DNA from: Gluconacetobacter aggeris
Lineage (GTDB): Bacteria; Pseudomonadota; Alphaproteobacteria; Acetobacterales; Acetobacteraceae
Assembly (NCBI RefSeq): GCF_014174395.1
Contig: NZ_JABEQD010000011.1
Coordinates: 1 to 64,000 of the forward strand
DNA: 64,000 bases
Direction of reading: 5' to 3'
The translations under genes were made by a program, and so were the position numbers. Position 1 is the first letter of the stretch, and every line of letters begins with the position of its first letter. The notes beneath the pieces are model-generated. The model worked only from the letters and a program-made list of their open reading frames with translations. It did no database searches and was not told the DNA's origin. Shown here one piece after another: positions 34,986 through 45,182 of this stretch.

Positions 34986-35743
34986 ATGGTAAGCCTGTGA
35001 CGCCTCAACTCTCTTCCCCCGCGACCCGCCGCCGGTTCTGGGATCGCACGGATGTGGTGTCGGAGCCGGAGGGATTCGCCGTCCGGCTGGACGGAAGGCC
35101 GGTGCGCCTGCCGGGTGGGACGGTGCTGCGGGTGGGCAGCCATGCGCTGGCCGAGGCGTTGGCCGGGGAGTGGCAGGATGCGGGCGGCGGCGGGAAGGGG
35201 GGCGATTTCACGCCCTCTGAACTGAGGCTGACCCGGATTGCGGGCTCGATGCTGGAGCGAATTGCTCCGGACCGTGCGGCCGTCATCGGCGTGCTGCTGG
35301 GATACGCGCGCCATGAACTCCTGTGCTACCGGGTGCGTTATCCGGCGCTGCTGGTGGAGCGGCAGCAGCAGGAATGGGACCCATGGCTGGACTGGCTGCG
35401 CACCCGGTACGGGATTGCCTTGCGGACGACAGACGGGGTGATGCCGGTCGATCAGCCCGCCGGCGCCCTGGTGGGGTTGCAGGCGGTGCTCGAAGCATTG
35501 TCGGACGGGGTGCTGGCCGCCCTGGGTGTGGCGGTGCCGGCGCTGGGGAGCCTGGTGCTGGGCCTGGCACTGGCGGACGGGCGGCTGACGGCCGAGCAGG
35601 CGATTGCTTGCGCGACTCTCGACGAGCGGACCCAGATGGAACTCTGGGGGCACGATGCCGAGCAGGCTGGCCGGCTGGAGACGCTGGGGCTGGATGTTGT
35701 GGACGCGGCCTCGTTTCTGGCGTTGCTGCGCGCCGATTCGTGA
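34982..35743 (+). CDS. ATP12-family F1-ATPase assembly chaperone
   Basis: 253 residues of the ATP12 family, which in mitochondria and alphaproteobacteria helps assemble the F1 alpha subunit. Family cues are FAVRLDGRPVRLPGG near the N terminus, ALAEALAGEWQ, ELLCYRV, the ERQQQEWDPWLDWLRTRYG block and the C-terminal MELWGHDAEQA. The start ATG at 34982 overlaps the asmA stop by four bases, continuing the coupled run rarA-rluC-asmA-atp12. Confidence 0.9.
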   Translation: MNGKPVTPQLSSPATRRRFWDRTDVVSEPEGFAVRLDGRPVRLPGGTVLRVGSHALAEALAGEWQDAGGGGKGGDFTPSELRLTRIAGSMLERIAPDRAAVIGVLLGYARHELLCYRVRYPALLVERQQQEWDPWLDWLRTRYGIALRTTDGVMPVDQPAGALVGLQAVLEALSDGVLAALGVAVPALGSLVLGLALADGRLTAEQAIACATLDERTQMELWGHDAEQAGRLETLGLDVVDAASFLALLRADS

Positions 35744-35875
35744 CGGTCGGGCGGTCATGGAACCGCCATAAAGTATCGGCAGCTTCCGGCTTGCGTTCCG
35801 ACACCGAGCCAAACACTCTGTTACAGGACTTCGCGTTAGAAGGAACGGACACCACGACGAGTCAGGAGATATCGC

Positions 35876-36088
35876 ATGGCCTTGATCGACTGGCGGCCGC
35901 TTTCGGAAATGCCCGGCATTGCCGGACATGAGATGGACCGGGCATCGAGGGGTCAGGCTGATCGCCCTGTATCGTCGCACCGCGTGAGGCAGCGCGTCGC
36001 CCACTGGGTTGCGACCTGCGCGATGGGCGCATGGGCCCTGCTGGCGATCGTGCCCGTCATCGTCGTCATCATGGCGATCGACGGCTGA
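35876..36088 (+). CDS. small membrane protein of unknown function
   Basis: 70 residues with a polar N-terminal half (IDWRPLSEMPGIAG, then a basic segment) and one C-terminal helix WVATCAMGAWALLAIVPVIVVIMAI, so it is probably a tail-anchored inner-membrane protein. CAGGAGATATCGC before the ATG gives a good ribosome site. The 132-base gap before it is compatible with its own promoter. No family recognised. Confidence 0.6.
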   Translation: MALIDWRPLSEMPGIAGHEMDRASRGQADRPVSSHRVRQRVAHWVATCAMGAWALLAIVPVIVVIMAIDG

Positions 36089-36141
36089 TCGGCCGGAAAA
36101 TTCAGCGAGAGAAATTCCGAGGCACGCGGGATCGCCGTAGA

Positions 36142-36299
36142 TCCTGCTCGGAAATGTGGGCTGGTGAGCGAGAGCGGCCCGAAGGGCCGCGCCCGGCGTG
36201 TATTGCCGAGCATCGCAGCGGAGCGGCCTTAATGGCCGTGAGCAGCGAAGCGCAGGCAATGCGCGCCGGATCGCCACCGGCGCGCATTTACGAGCAGGA
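36142..36299. repeat. dispersed inverted-end repeat, copy B (158 bases)
   Basis: Inverse-orientation partner of 8504-8661, same length, about 85% identical by eye. The ends are near-perfect inverted repeats: TCCTGCTCGGAAATG on the left and CATTTACGAGCAGGA on the right. The internal hairpin pairs TATTGCC with GGCAATG and GCGGCC with GGCCG; these bases differ from copy A but pairing is kept. The right end abuts the ispDF stop codon with no gap, so the element forms the start of the ispDF 3' untranslated region, in the same orientation as copy A relative to its upstream gene. Confidence 0.87.
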
Positions 36300-37454
36300 T
36301 TAGGGGACGAGGACGGTGGCGCTGGCGGTGCAGGCGATCCCTTCCTCGCGGCCGGTGAAGCCCAGCCGCTCGGAGGTGGTGGCCTTTACCGAGATCCGGT
36401 CGATGTCCACATTCAGCAGGTCGGCCAGGCGCTGGCGCATTGCTTCGGAATGCGGGCCGATCTTCGGACGCTCGCAGATCAGCGTGACGTCGGCATTGAC
36501 CAGCATGCCGCCGCGGGCGCGGATGCGCTCGCCGGCATGGACAAGGAAGCGCGCGCTGTCGGCGTCTTTCCATTCGTTCTGGCTGGGCGGGAAATGGCGC
36601 CCGATATCGCCTTCGGCCAGTGCGCCGTAGATGGCGTCGCACAGGGCGTGGATGCCGACATCGGCGTCCGAATGGCCGGCCAGGCCGCGATCGTGGGGCA
36701 CGGTGATGCCGCAGAGGATCAGCGGCCGGTTCTCGGCGAAGGCGTGCACGTCGTACCCGATGCCGGTGCGCGGCAGCAATGTCGGACCGATCAGCCGTTC
36801 CAGGCGCATCAGATCTTCCTCGTAGGTCAGCTTGATATTGTCTTCCGAGCCGGCAACCAGTGCGACCGTGTGACCTGCCGTTTCCAGCAGGGCGGCGTCG
36901 TCGGTCGCGTCGGTGGCGGCCGCGCCGCGATGCAGGTCGCGCAGCAGGGCGAAGCGGAAGCCCTGGGGCGTCTGGGCGCGATACAGATCCTCACGCGGGA
37001 CGGTTGCCGTGATGACGCCGTCATGACCGCGCTTGAGCGTGTCGGCCACCCGGACGGCCGGGATGGCGCCGGGATGGGCCGCCAGGGCGGCGATCACGGC
37101 CTGGGTCACCTCGGCCGGCACATAGGGGCGGGCGCCGTCATGGACCAGGACCAGCTCGGGCCGTTCGGCCGCAGGCAGGCGATCCAGCGCTTCCAGCCCC
37201 GCGCGGACGCTCTCCTGCCGGGTCGCGCCGCCCGCGACGGGCGGGAGGGTATCCAGCCCGTGCAGGGCCTCGGCCAGCGCGTCGGTGTCACCGACCGGCT
37301 GGAGCAGGTCCACATGGGGACTCAGGGCATCCGCCGCGTGGCGGATGATGGGCCGGCCGCCGAGCGTCAGATACTGCTTGGCGACAGGCGATGCCGTCGT
37401 GGCGCTGAAACGTCGGCCCACGCCCGCGGCAAGAAGAATGGCTGCAACACGCAT
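36300..37454 (-). CDS. ispDF: bifunctional IspD-IspF (MEP isoprenoid pathway)
   Basis: 384-residue fusion of two enzymes of non-mevalonate isoprenoid synthesis. The N-terminal IspD half (about 1-225) carries [14 protein letters not shown] and [11 protein letters not shown], and [12 protein letters not shown]; it makes CDP-methylerythritol. The C-terminal IspF half (about 226-384) carries [10 protein letters not shown], the zinc ligands in [20 protein letters not shown] and [17 protein letters not shown]; it makes the cyclic diphosphate. Such fusions are typical of alphaproteobacteria, next to dusB-ntrBC. It is divergent from dusB. Confidence 0.96.
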   Translation of the reverse strand: MRVAAILLAAGVGRRFSATTASPVAKQYLTLGGRPIIRHAADALSPHVDLLQPVGDTDALAEALHGLDTLPPVAGGATRQESVRAGLEALDRLPAAERPELVLVHDGARPYVPAEVTQAVIAALAAHPGAIPAVRVADTLKRGHDGVITATVPREDLYRAQTPQGFRFALLRDLHRGAAATDATDDAALLETAGHTVALVAGSEDNIKLTYEEDLMRLERLIGPTLLPRTGIGYDVHAFAENRPLILCGITVPHDRGLAGHSDADVGIHALCDAIYGALAEGDIGRHFPPSQNEWKDADSARFLVHAGERIRARGGMLVNADVTLICERPKIGPHSEAMRQRLADLLNVDIDRISVKATTSERLGFTGREEGIACTASATVLVP

Positions 37455-37555
37455 GGCGGAGCAATGCGGCGGACATCCTCCGTCGTCAAGCGCCGGTACG
37501 CATTTGTTTCAGGTGCCTGCCGGCCATTTCGGGTTCCGTGGGCCTGCTATCGCGA

Positions 37556-37584
37556 TTGCGTGATGCTCTCGAATTCGATATTCT
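37556..37584 (+). promoter_or_regulatory. candidate sigma-70-type promoter for dusB-ntrBC
   Basis: TTGCGT (37556-37561), a 17-base spacer and TATTCT (37579-37584), in the relatively AT-rich gap between divergent ispDF and dusB, about 100 bases before dusB. Only similarity to the general -35/-10 pattern supports it. Confidence 0.35.
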
Positions 37585-37685
37585 GCTCAAATCCTGAGCA
37601 TCCATGCTGGAAATTCGTCCAATCCGGCGCATTGTCGTTGGGACGAAGGCAGGATCTGTCAGCCCAGATGGGGGTAGTGCCGTTC

Positions 37686-38747
37686 ATGTCGTCCGAGTTG
37701 TTGCGTCCAGTCGATCTGGGGAGGGGCGTGGTGCTGCGCACCCCGGTCATTCTCGCCCCGATGTCGGGCGTGACGGACCTGCCGTTCCGCCGCCTGGCGC
37801 GCCGGCTGGGGGCCGGGCTGGTGGTATCCGAGATGATCGCGTCCTGGGCCATGGTGCGCGAGAACCAGGCGACGCTGCGCATGGCCGAGGTCGCGGACGA
37901 GGACGGGCCGAACGCGGTGCAGCTTGCCGGGTGCGAGCCGGAGGCGATGGCCCAGGCGGCGCGCATTGCCGTCGACCGCGGTGCGGACATGGTTGACATC
38001 AATTTTGGCTGTCCGGTCAAGAAAGTGGCGGTGGGCCAGCAGGCGGGGTCGGCGCTGATGCGCGACGAGGCGCTGGCGGGGCGGCTGCTGGACGCCGTGG
38101 TGCGGGCTGTGGACGTGCCGGTGACGCTGAAGATGCGCATGGGTTGGGACCATGCCAGCCTGAACGCGCCGGTGCTGGCGCGGATGGCCGAACAGGCCGG
38201 TATCCGCATGGTGACGGTGCATGGCCGCACGCGGCAGCAATTCTACAACGGCACGGCCGACTGGGCCTTCGTCCGCAGGGTGAAGGAGGCGGTGTCGCTG
38301 CCCGTGATCGTCAATGGCGATATCCTGACGGTCGACGATGCGCGGCGGGCGCTGGCGCAGTCGGGCGCCGACGGGGTGATGATCGGGCGCGGCTGTTATG
38401 GCCGCCCGTGGTTCCTGGCACAGGTGGGCCATGCCCTGACGACCGGCGAGGAGGTGCCCGACCCGGCGCTGGCGGCGGAGAAGGCGATCGTTCTGGAACA
38501 TTACGACATGATGCTGTCGCATTTCGGGGCGCATCCCGGCCTGCGCCTGGCCCGCAAGCATGTGTCCTGGTACTCGGCCGGCCTGCCGGATTCGGCGGGT
38601 TTCCGGGCCGCGATCAACCGGGTGGACGAAGCAGCCGTGGCGATCGCGATGATCGGCGACTTCTATGACCGGCACATCGAAGCCGGTTCGCGCCGCGAGC
38701 GCAGGGGTGGTTCGTCGGGCGGCCAGGACGCCGCCCAGGCCGCCTGA
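37686..38747 (+). CDS. dusB: tRNA-dihydrouridine synthase DusB (NifR3)
   Basis: 353-residue FMN-dependent enzyme reducing specific uridines of tRNA to dihydrouridine. Seen: [30 protein letters not shown], the catalytic-cysteine motif [28 protein letters not shown] and [15 protein letters not shown]. In alphaproteobacteria it precedes ntrBC, hence the old name nifR3. The ATG at 37686 is used; an in-frame ATG at 37668 would add six residues. The ntrB start overlaps its stop by one base. Confidence 0.95.
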   Translation: MSSELLRPVDLGRGVVLRTPVILAPMSGVTDLPFRRLARRLGAGLVVSEMIASWAMVRENQATLRMAEVADEDGPNAVQLAGCEPEAMAQAARIAVDRGADMVDINFGCPVKKVAVGQQAGSALMRDEALAGRLLDAVVRAVDVPVTLKMRMGWDHASLNAPVLARMAEQAGIRMVTVHGRTRQQFYNGTADWAFVRRVKEAVSLPVIVNGDILTVDDARRALAQSGADGVMIGRGCYGRPWFLAQVGHALTTGEEVPDPALAAEKAIVLEHYDMMLSHFGAHPGLRLARKHVSWYSAGLPDSAGFRAAINRVDEAAVAIAMIGDFYDRHIEAGSRRERRGGSSGGQDAAQAA

Positions 38748-39865
38748 TGCCCATGCTGGCGGACCTGCCGCCCGACGAACTGCCCCGCCCGGACGGGGGG
38801 GCGCTGCTGGATGCCATGCCCATGCCGGTGATGCTGGTGGGCAGGAACAATCGCATCCGCCATGTCAACAGCGCGGCCGAGCCGTTCTTTGGCATGTCGA
38901 GCCAGCATCTGGTGCAGATGCATCTCTCCGACGTGCTGGCGGCCGATCATCCGATCTTCCTGCTGGTGGAGCAGGTGCGGCGCGACGGGGTGACGATCGC
39001 GGAGCATGAGCTGACGCTGGACGGTCCGCGCCTGCACCGCAGCGGCATCACCGTGCAGGGGACGCTGGTGGCCGAGCATCCGGACGCGGTGCTGCTGACC
39101 TTTCACGATTCCTCGGCGGCGCGCGCGCTGGACCGGCAACTGACATTCCGCTCCGCCGCGCGCAGCGTTTCGGGCATGGCCGCGATCCTGGCGCATGAGG
39201 TCAAGAATCCACTCTCGGGCATCAGGGGGGCGGCGCAACTGCTGGAAGGGTCGGTCGGGGAGAGCGACCGGGAGCTGGCGATCCTGATCCGGGACGAGGC
39301 AGACCGGATTCGCGACCTGGTCGACCGGATGGAAATCTTCAGCGACAAGCCGCTGGAGCGGCGGCCGGTGAACATCCATCGGGTACTGGAGCATGTCCGG
39401 TTGCTGGCGCAGCAAGGATTTGCCGCCAATATCCGTTTTGTCGAGGAATATGACCCGTCGCTGCCGCCGGTGTGGGGCAACCGCGACCAGTTGGTGCAGG
39501 TGCTGCTGAACCTGGTCAAGAACGCTGCCGAGGCGATCGCCGGGGAGGGCAAAGCGGGGGAAATCACGCTCGGCACCGCCTATCGCCATGGCGTGCGCCT
39601 GGCCGTGCCGGGCATGGAGCAGCGGGTCGAGCTGCCGCTGGTGGTTTCGGTGCGCGATAGCGGCCCGGGTATACCAGAGAGCATCCGCCCCCATCTGTTC
39701 GAGCCCTTCCTGACCACCAAGGCGGGGGGAAGCGGCCTGGGGCTGGCGCTGGCGGGCAAGATCATCGGCGATCATGGTGGTGTGATCGAGGTCGATAGCC
39801 GTCCTGGCCGCACCGAAGTGCTGCTGCATCTGCCTGTGGTGGCGGAGGGGCGAGGGCAGCCCTGA
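38747..39865 (+). CDS. ntrB: nitrogen-regulation sensor kinase NtrB
   Basis: 372-residue soluble histidine kinase/phosphatase. An N-terminal PAS domain (LDAMPMPVMLVGRNNRIRHVNSAAEPFFG) is followed by the H-box AAILAHEVKNPLSGIRGAAQLLE, with the phosphorylated His. The ATP-binding domain has the N-box NLVKNAAEAI, G1 box VRDSGPGIP and G2 GGSGLGLALAGKIIGDHGG. PII proteins are the known upstream signal and NtrC the partner. It sits between dusB and ntrC. Confidence 0.96.
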   Translation: MPMLADLPPDELPRPDGGALLDAMPMPVMLVGRNNRIRHVNSAAEPFFGMSSQHLVQMHLSDVLAADHPIFLLVEQVRRDGVTIAEHELTLDGPRLHRSGITVQGTLVAEHPDAVLLTFHDSSAARALDRQLTFRSAARSVSGMAAILAHEVKNPLSGIRGAAQLLEGSVGESDRELAILIRDEADRIRDLVDRMEIFSDKPLERRPVNIHRVLEHVRLLAQQGFAANIRFVEEYDPSLPPVWGNRDQLVQVLLNLVKNAAEAIAGEGKAGEITLGTAYRHGVRLAVPGMEQRVELPLVVSVRDSGPGIPESIRPHLFEPFLTTKAGGSGLGLALAGKIIGDHGGVIEVDSRPGRTEVLLHLPVVAEGRGQP

Positions 39866-39928
39866 CCCGCCAGGTTGCCGTTTTTTCGTTATCTTATTGC
39901 CCGTTTCGATTGAGAGACCGGATTTCTT

Positions 39929-41377
39929 ATGCCCCTTCCGACTGTTCTTGTTGCCGATGACGACCGATCCATCCGCACCGTTCTCAGCCAGGCGCTGGGG
40001 CGTGCCGGCTATCAGGTTCGTACGACCGCCAGCGCCGCGACCCTGTGGCAGTGGATCGAGGAAGGCGAGGGCGACCTGGTCATTACCGACGTGGTGATGC
40101 CCGACGAGAACGGTCTGGACCTGATTCCGCGCATCAAGCGGGCGCGGCCGGACATGCGGGTGCTGGTGATGAGCGCCCAATCCACGTTGATGACCGCCGT
40201 CAAGGCGACCCAGCGCGGGGCGTTCGAATACCTGCCCAAGCCGTTCGATCTGAAGGAACTGCTGTCGGTGGTCGAGCGGGCGCTGGCCTCGCCGGCCCGC
40301 ACGCTGGCCGAGCCGGCGCCGCCCGAGACCGAGGAGCGGATGCCGCTGATCGGCCGGTCGATGGTGATGCAGGACATCTATCGCATCATCGCGCGGCTCA
40401 CGACGTCGGACCTGACGGTGATGATCAATGGCGAAAGCGGCACCGGCAAGGAACTGGTGGCGCGGGCGTTGCATGATTATGGCCGCCGGCGGGGTGGCCC
40501 GTTTGTCGCCGTCAACATGGCGGCGATCCCGCGCGAACTGATCGAGAGCGAGCTGTTCGGGCATGAGCGCGGCGCCTTTACGGGAGCGACCAGCCGCAAT
40601 CCGGGGCGGTTCGAGCAGGCGACGGGCGGCACGCTGTTTCTCGACGAGATCGGCGACATGCCCCCCGAGGCGCAGACGCGCCTGCTGCGCGTGCTGCAGG
40701 AAGGCGAGTTCACGACCGTCGGCGGCCGGCAGCCGATTCGGGCCAATGTCCGGATCGTGGCGGCCACGCATCGCGACCTGCGCCAGTCGATTCGCAACGG
40801 GACGTTTCGCGAGGATCTGTTCTATCGCCTGAACGTGGTGCCGATCCGCCTGCCGCCGCTGCGCGAACGGGTCGAGGATATTCCGCTGCTGGCGCGGCAT
40901 TTCCTGGATCGGTGCCGCGAGGATGGGCTGCCGGCCAAGATGCTGGCCGATGGTGCGCTCGAGCGCCTGCAGGCCAGCCGCTGGCCGGGGAATGTCCGAG
41001 AGCTGGAAAACCTGATGCGCCGTCTGGCGGCCCTGTATCCGCAGGAGACGATCACGGGTGACCTCATCGACCAGGAACTGGTGGAGGCATCGCACGACCA
41101 GGAGGCCGAGACGACGGAAATCCTGGCCAAGGAACCCTTGGCCGACGCGGTGGCCCGGCATATCCGGCATTTCCTGGCGGCGGGGCAGGATGGCATGCCG
41201 CTGCACGATATCTATGATCGGGTGATTGCCGAGGTCGAGCGGCCGCTGATCCAGATGACGCTGGCTGCCACCAGGGGCAACCAGATCAAGGCGGCGGCGA
41301 TGCTGGGCCTGAACCGCAATACCCTGCGCAAGAAGATCCGGGACCTGGAAATTCCGGTCGTACGCGGCGTAAACTGA
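39929..41377 (+). CDS. ntrC: nitrogen-regulation response regulator NtrC (sigma-54 activator)
   Basis: 482 residues. Receiver domain with [14 protein letters not shown] and the phospho-acceptor Asp in [16 protein letters not shown]+ domain with Walker A GESGTGKE, the sigma-54 contact motif GAFTGA ([14 protein letters not shown]), Walker [11 protein letters not shown] and R-finger region [16 protein letters not shown]-terminal Fis-type helix-turn-helix ([23 protein letters not shown]) ends the protein. Activates sigma-54 promoters under nitrogen limitation, likely including glnK-amtB in this window, although no -24/-12 site was found there. Confidence 0.97.
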   Translation: MPLPTVLVADDDRSIRTVLSQALGRAGYQVRTTASAATLWQWIEEGEGDLVITDVVMPDENGLDLIPRIKRARPDMRVLVMSAQSTLMTAVKATQRGAFEYLPKPFDLKELLSVVERALASPARTLAEPAPPETEERMPLIGRSMVMQDIYRIIARLTTSDLTVMINGESGTGKELVARALHDYGRRRGGPFVAVNMAAIPRELIESELFGHERGAFTGATSRNPGRFEQATGGTLFLDEIGDMPPEAQTRLLRVLQEGEFTTVGGRQPIRANVRIVAATHRDLRQSIRNGTFREDLFYRLNVVPIRLPPLRERVEDIPLLARHFLDRCREDGLPAKMLADGALERLQASRWPGNVRELENLMRRLAALYPQETITGDLIDQELVEASHDQEAETTEILAKEPLADAVARHIRHFLAAGQDGMPLHDIYDRVIAEVERPLIQMTLAATRGNQIKAAAMLGLNRNTLRKKIRDLEIPVVRGVN

Positions 41378-41414
41378 CATCCATGAGTCTTTTGATGCGT
41401 CGGGCGACAAGCGG

Positions 41415-43688
41415 GTGCTGACCCCAAGGCACGGTTTCAATATCCGGCGGCTGATGTCGGGGATGGGGTTGATGCGCGGGCTGTTCGGGCTGCTTGCGCG
41501 GCGCAATGTCGCCATTGCCCTGGTGGCTTTGGCCCTGTGCTTCGGTGTTGCCACCTTCGTCGTGCTGTCGGGCGGGATGTCGGTGACGCATTATCCGCGC
41601 ATCCAGGCCCTGATCTTTATCCTGAACTTCCTGGTCCTGCTGCTGCTTGCGCTGGCGCTGGCGGAACGGCTGGGGCGCGTGATGGCCGATCGGCGCCGTG
41701 GCCTGGCCGGGGCGCGGCTGCATGTGCGCCTGGTGACGCTGTTCGGCATCGTCGCGGTGGCGCCGACGGTGCTTGTCGGCACCTTTGCCGCGGCCTTCTT
41801 CCATTACGGCATCCAGATTTGGTTCAGCGATCGGGTCAACACGGCGCTGAACGAGGCGTTGGAGGCCTCGCGCGGATATCTGCAGGAACATAACGCCAAT
41901 ATCCGGACCGAGGCATTTTCGCTGGCCAATTACCTGGCCGGGGCGGCCAACAGCCTGGAAGGGTCCGGGTCGGACCTGATGCATGATCCCGAGGCGCTGG
42001 ACCAGGTGCTGGATTCGCAGGCGACCCTGCGCGGGCTGAACGAAGCGGTGATCTATGATCCGCTGACCAACACCGTGGTCGCCAAGGGGGGGCTGATGAG
42101 CCGGCCGGGCGACATGCAGGCCCTGCCGCCGCCCTCGGCCACCATGATGGCGCGCACCAACGAGATCGCGATTCTCGATTCGCCGGACGAGAAGACGGTG
42201 CGGGCGGTGATTTCGCTGGGCGATACGCCTGCGCTGATGCTGGTGATTACCCGCCCCGTCGATCCGTCGATCCTCGACCATATGCACAAGACCGAAATGG
42301 TGGTGGCGGATTATCAGCGGCTGAACCGGAACCGCTCCAAGATCCAGTTCACCTTCGTGCTGATCTTCGCGCTGGTGGGGTTGCTGGTTCTCTTCGCCGC
42401 CGTGCTGGTGGGGCTGGTGCTGGCCAACCAGATCGTGCGGCCGCTGGGGCTGCTGATCCTGGCGTCGGAGCGCATCAGCGATGGCGACCTGAAGGTGCGG
42501 GTGCCGGAGGGCGAGCGGGATGATGAGGTATCGAGCCTGTCGCGCGCCTTCAATCGCATGACCGACCAGCTTTCCAGCCAGCGTTCCGAGCTGATGATCG
42601 CCTACAGCCAGATCAACGAGCGCCGCCGGTTTACCGAAGCCGTGCTGTCGGGCGTATCTGCCGGGGTGATCGGCCTGGATGCCCAGCAGGTGATCGAGCT
42701 GCCCAATCGCGCCGCCGGTGTTCTGCTGCAAAAGGATCTGGCGGCCGCCGTCGGGCGGCAACTGGTCGATGTCGTGCCCGAGTTCGGCCCGATGCTGAAG
42801 GAGGCGGCCAGTGCCCCCGACCGGGTGTGGACGGGCGAGATTCACGTTGGATCGGGCACGAAGGCCTGCACGCTGCTGGTCCGGATCGGCGGCGAGATCA
42901 GCGGGGGGGCGCCTGATCGGTATGTCGTGACGTTCGATGACATTACGGCCCTGCAGGCGGCCCAGCGCAAGGCGGCGTGGGCCGACATCGCCCGGCGGAT
43001 CGCGCATGAGATCAAGAATCCGCTTACGCCGATCCAGCTTGCGGCCGAGCGGCTGAAGCGCCGCTTCCTGCGCGAAATCACCTCCGACCCCGAGACGTTC
43101 AGCCAGTGCGCGGATACGATCGTGCGGCATGTCGGCGATATCGGGCGCATGGTGGATGAATTCTCGGCGTTCGCGCGGATGCCGCAGCCGATCATCCGGC
43201 CCGAGGACCTGTCGCGAATCGTGCGCGAGGCGCTGATCCTGCAACGCAACGCGCATCCCGAGATCCGTTACGACACCGATCTGCCCGATCATGGGCCGAT
43301 CGTGTCGTGCGACCGGCGGCTGGTCGGGCAGGCGTTGACCAATTTGCTGCAAAATGCCGCCGATGCCATTGCAATGCTTCCGAAAGATGGTGATGCTGCC
43401 GATCGCCCGACCGGACCGGTCGGCACTGTCCGGATTGTCTTGCGTATCGAAGGAGCGGCCGCCCATATCGCGGTTGTCGACGATGGGATCGGTCTGCCTG
43501 AAGAAGACAGGCAGCGACTGACCGAGCCCTATGTGACCCACAAGCCGAAGGGAACCGGGCTGGGGCTGGCGATCGTCAAGAAAATTCTGGAAGATCACGG
43601 GGGAAGCATCCGTCTGGAAGACAGGCAGGATGGACGGGGAGCTGTTTCGGTCTTGATACTGCCAGTAAAGGACGAGCATGGCGCATGA
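41415..43688 (+). CDS. ntrY: membrane sensor kinase NtrY
   Basis: 757-residue membrane histidine kinase. Helices NVAIALVALALCFGVATFVVLSGG, IQALIFILNFLVLLLLALALAE and VTLFGIVAVAPTVLVGTFAAAFF precede a periplasmic region. A further helix (FTFVLIFALVGLLVLFAAVLVGLVLAN) leads to HAMP (RPLGLLILASERISDGDLKVRV) and a PAS domain. The H-box is ADIARRIAHEIKNPLTPIQLAAERLKRRF; the ATPase domain has GTGLGLAIVKKILEDHGG. Start GTG at 41415. The ntrX start lies inside its last codons. Confidence 0.95.
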   Translation: MLTPRHGFNIRRLMSGMGLMRGLFGLLARRNVAIALVALALCFGVATFVVLSGGMSVTHYPRIQALIFILNFLVLLLLALALAERLGRVMADRRRGLAGARLHVRLVTLFGIVAVAPTVLVGTFAAAFFHYGIQIWFSDRVNTALNEALEASRGYLQEHNANIRTEAFSLANYLAGAANSLEGSGSDLMHDPEALDQVLDSQATLRGLNEAVIYDPLTNTVVAKGGLMSRPGDMQALPPPSATMMARTNEIAILDSPDEKTVRAVISLGDTPALMLVITRPVDPSILDHMHKTEMVVADYQRLNRNRSKIQFTFVLIFALVGLLVLFAAVLVGLVLANQIVRPLGLLILASERISDGDLKVRVPEGERDDEVSSLSRAFNRMTDQLSSQRSELMIAYSQINERRRFTEAVLSGVSAGVIGLDAQQVIELPNRAAGVLLQKDLAAAVGRQLVDVVPEFGPMLKEAASAPDRVWTGEIHVGSGTKACTLLVRIGGEISGGAPDRYVVTFDDITALQAAQRKAAWADIARRIAHEIKNPLTPIQLAAERLKRRFLREITSDPETFSQCADTIVRHVGDIGRMVDEFSAFARMPQPIIRPEDLSRIVREALILQRNAHPEIRYDTDLPDHGPIVSCDRRLVGQALTNLLQNAADAIAMLPKDGDAADRPTGPVGTVRIVLRIEGAAAHIAVVDDGIGLPEEDRQRLTEPYVTHKPKGTGLGLAIVKKILEDHGGSIRLEDRQDGRGAVSVLILPVKDEHGA

Positions 43689-45069
43689 AATCCTGATCGT
43701 TGATGACGAACCGGATATCCGGCTGCTCATCGAGGGCATTCTTCGGGATGAGGGCTATGAGACCCGGCTGGCGGGAGATTCGGATTCCGCGATCAGCGCG
43801 TTCAGGGCGCGCAGGCCGTCGCTGGTGATCCTGGATGTCTGGCTCCAGGGGTCGCGCCTGGACGGGCTGGGCATCCTGCAGGCGATCCAGGGCGAGGAAC
43901 CGGCCGTCCCGACCATCATGATTTCCGGCCATGGCACCATCGAGACGGCCGTGGCCGCGTTGCAGCATGGCGCCTACGATTTTATTGAAAAGCCTTTCCA
44001 GTCCGATCGGCTGCTGCTGGTCGTCAGGCGTGCGCTGGAGGCCTCGCGCCTGGCGCGGGAGAACGCGGAACTGCGCCTGCGCGCGGGACCGGAGGCCATG
44101 CTGTTCGGCGACAGCCCTGCCATTGCCGCCGTGCGCAACCAGATCGAGCGCGTGGCCCCCAGCGGGTCGCGGGTGCTGATTTCCGGCGCCGCAGGCGCGG
44201 GCAAGGAGGTTGCGGCGCGGATGATCCATGCCCGGTCGCGCCGTGCCGAAGGGCCGTTCGTCGCCCTGAACTGCGCCACGCTGGCGCCGGGCCGGTTCGA
44301 GGAGGAGCTGTTCGGCATCGAGGGCACGGCGGACGGTAACGGGCGGCGCACCGGCGTGCTGGAGCGCGCCCATGGGGGCACGCTGCTGCTGGACGAAGTG
44401 GCGGACATGCCGATCGAGACCCAGGGCAAGATCGTCCGCGCGTTGCAGGACCAGAGTTTCGAGCGTGTGGGGGGCGCCACGCGGGTAAAGGTCGATGTCC
44501 GCGTGCTGGCGGCGACCAACCGCGACCTGCAGGAGGCGATCGCCGCCGGGCGCTTCCGCGAGGATCTGTATTACCGGCTGGCGGTGGTGCCGCTGCGTGT
44601 GCCCAGCCTGCGGGAACGGCGGGAGGACATTCCGGGCCTGGCGCGGATGTTCTTGCACCGGGCGGCGGAGAATGCCGGCCTGCCGTTGCGCGACCTGTCG
44701 GGCGACGCGATCGCGGCGTTGCAGAGCTATGACTGGCCCGGCAATTCGCGCGAGCTGCGCAACCTGATGGAGCGGCTGCTGATCATGATGCCGGGGAACG
44801 GCACCGACCTGATCCGCGCCGAGATGCTGCCGCCGTCGGTGGGGCAGGGGGCGCCGACCCTGCTGAAGTTCGACCCCGCCGCCGATGTGATGGGCCTGCC
44901 GCTGCGCGAGGCGCGCGACCTGTTCGAGACCCAGTATCTGCAGGCGCAATTGCTGCGATTCGGCGGCAATATCAGCCGCACCGCCGGCTTTGTGGGCATG
45001 GAGCGCAGCGCGCTGCACCGCAAGCTGAAGCAGTTGGGCGTGACGTCCGACGAACGGGGAGCAGGATGA
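43678..45069 (+). CDS. ntrX: response regulator NtrX
   Basis: 463 residues: receiver (ILIVDDEPDIRLLIEGILRDEG; acceptor Asp in LVILDVWLQGSRLDG), AAA+ domain and C-terminal Fis-type HTH (NISRTAGFVGMERSALHRKLKQLGV). The AAA+ P-loop is GAAGAGKE and Walker B LLLDEVADMP. Where NtrC has GAFTGA this protein has a GIEGTADGNGRRTG stretch, so the sigma-54 contact loop is absent, as in other alphaproteobacterial NtrX proteins, which fits a role with sigma-70. Starts 10 bases before the ntrY stop. Confidence 0.95.
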   Translation: MAHEILIVDDEPDIRLLIEGILRDEGYETRLAGDSDSAISAFRARRPSLVILDVWLQGSRLDGLGILQAIQGEEPAVPTIMISGHGTIETAVAALQHGAYDFIEKPFQSDRLLLVVRRALEASRLARENAELRLRAGPEAMLFGDSPAIAAVRNQIERVAPSGSRVLISGAAGAGKEVAARMIHARSRRAEGPFVALNCATLAPGRFEEELFGIEGTADGNGRRTGVLERAHGGTLLLDEVADMPIETQGKIVRALQDQSFERVGGATRVKVDVRVLAATNRDLQEAIAAGRFREDLYYRLAVVPLRVPSLRERREDIPGLARMFLHRAAENAGLPLRDLSGDAIAALQSYDWPGNSRELRNLMERLLIMMPGNGTDLIRAEMLPPSVGQGAPTLLKFDPAADVMGLPLREARDLFETQYLQAQLLRFGGNISRTAGFVGMERSALHRKLKQLGVTSDERGAG

Positions 45070-45182
45070 GGTTTTGCCCCTCGGGGAAGGGCCTGCTAGA
45101 GAGAGCCAACCGAATTATTGGCGGGGAACGGAGCAGCTTGCGCGGCGTTCGTCCTCGCCGACAGAGCAAGTAAGGCCCAACC

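Noticed and set aside
36198-37685. Long upstream extension of dusB frame
   Set aside because: It runs through repeat copy B and antisense to ispDF; DusB homology begins at about 37686.
38663-41554. 963-codon minus-strand open frame
   Set aside because: It lies entirely opposite dusB, ntrB and ntrC, whose motifs are unambiguous; a codon-position shadow.
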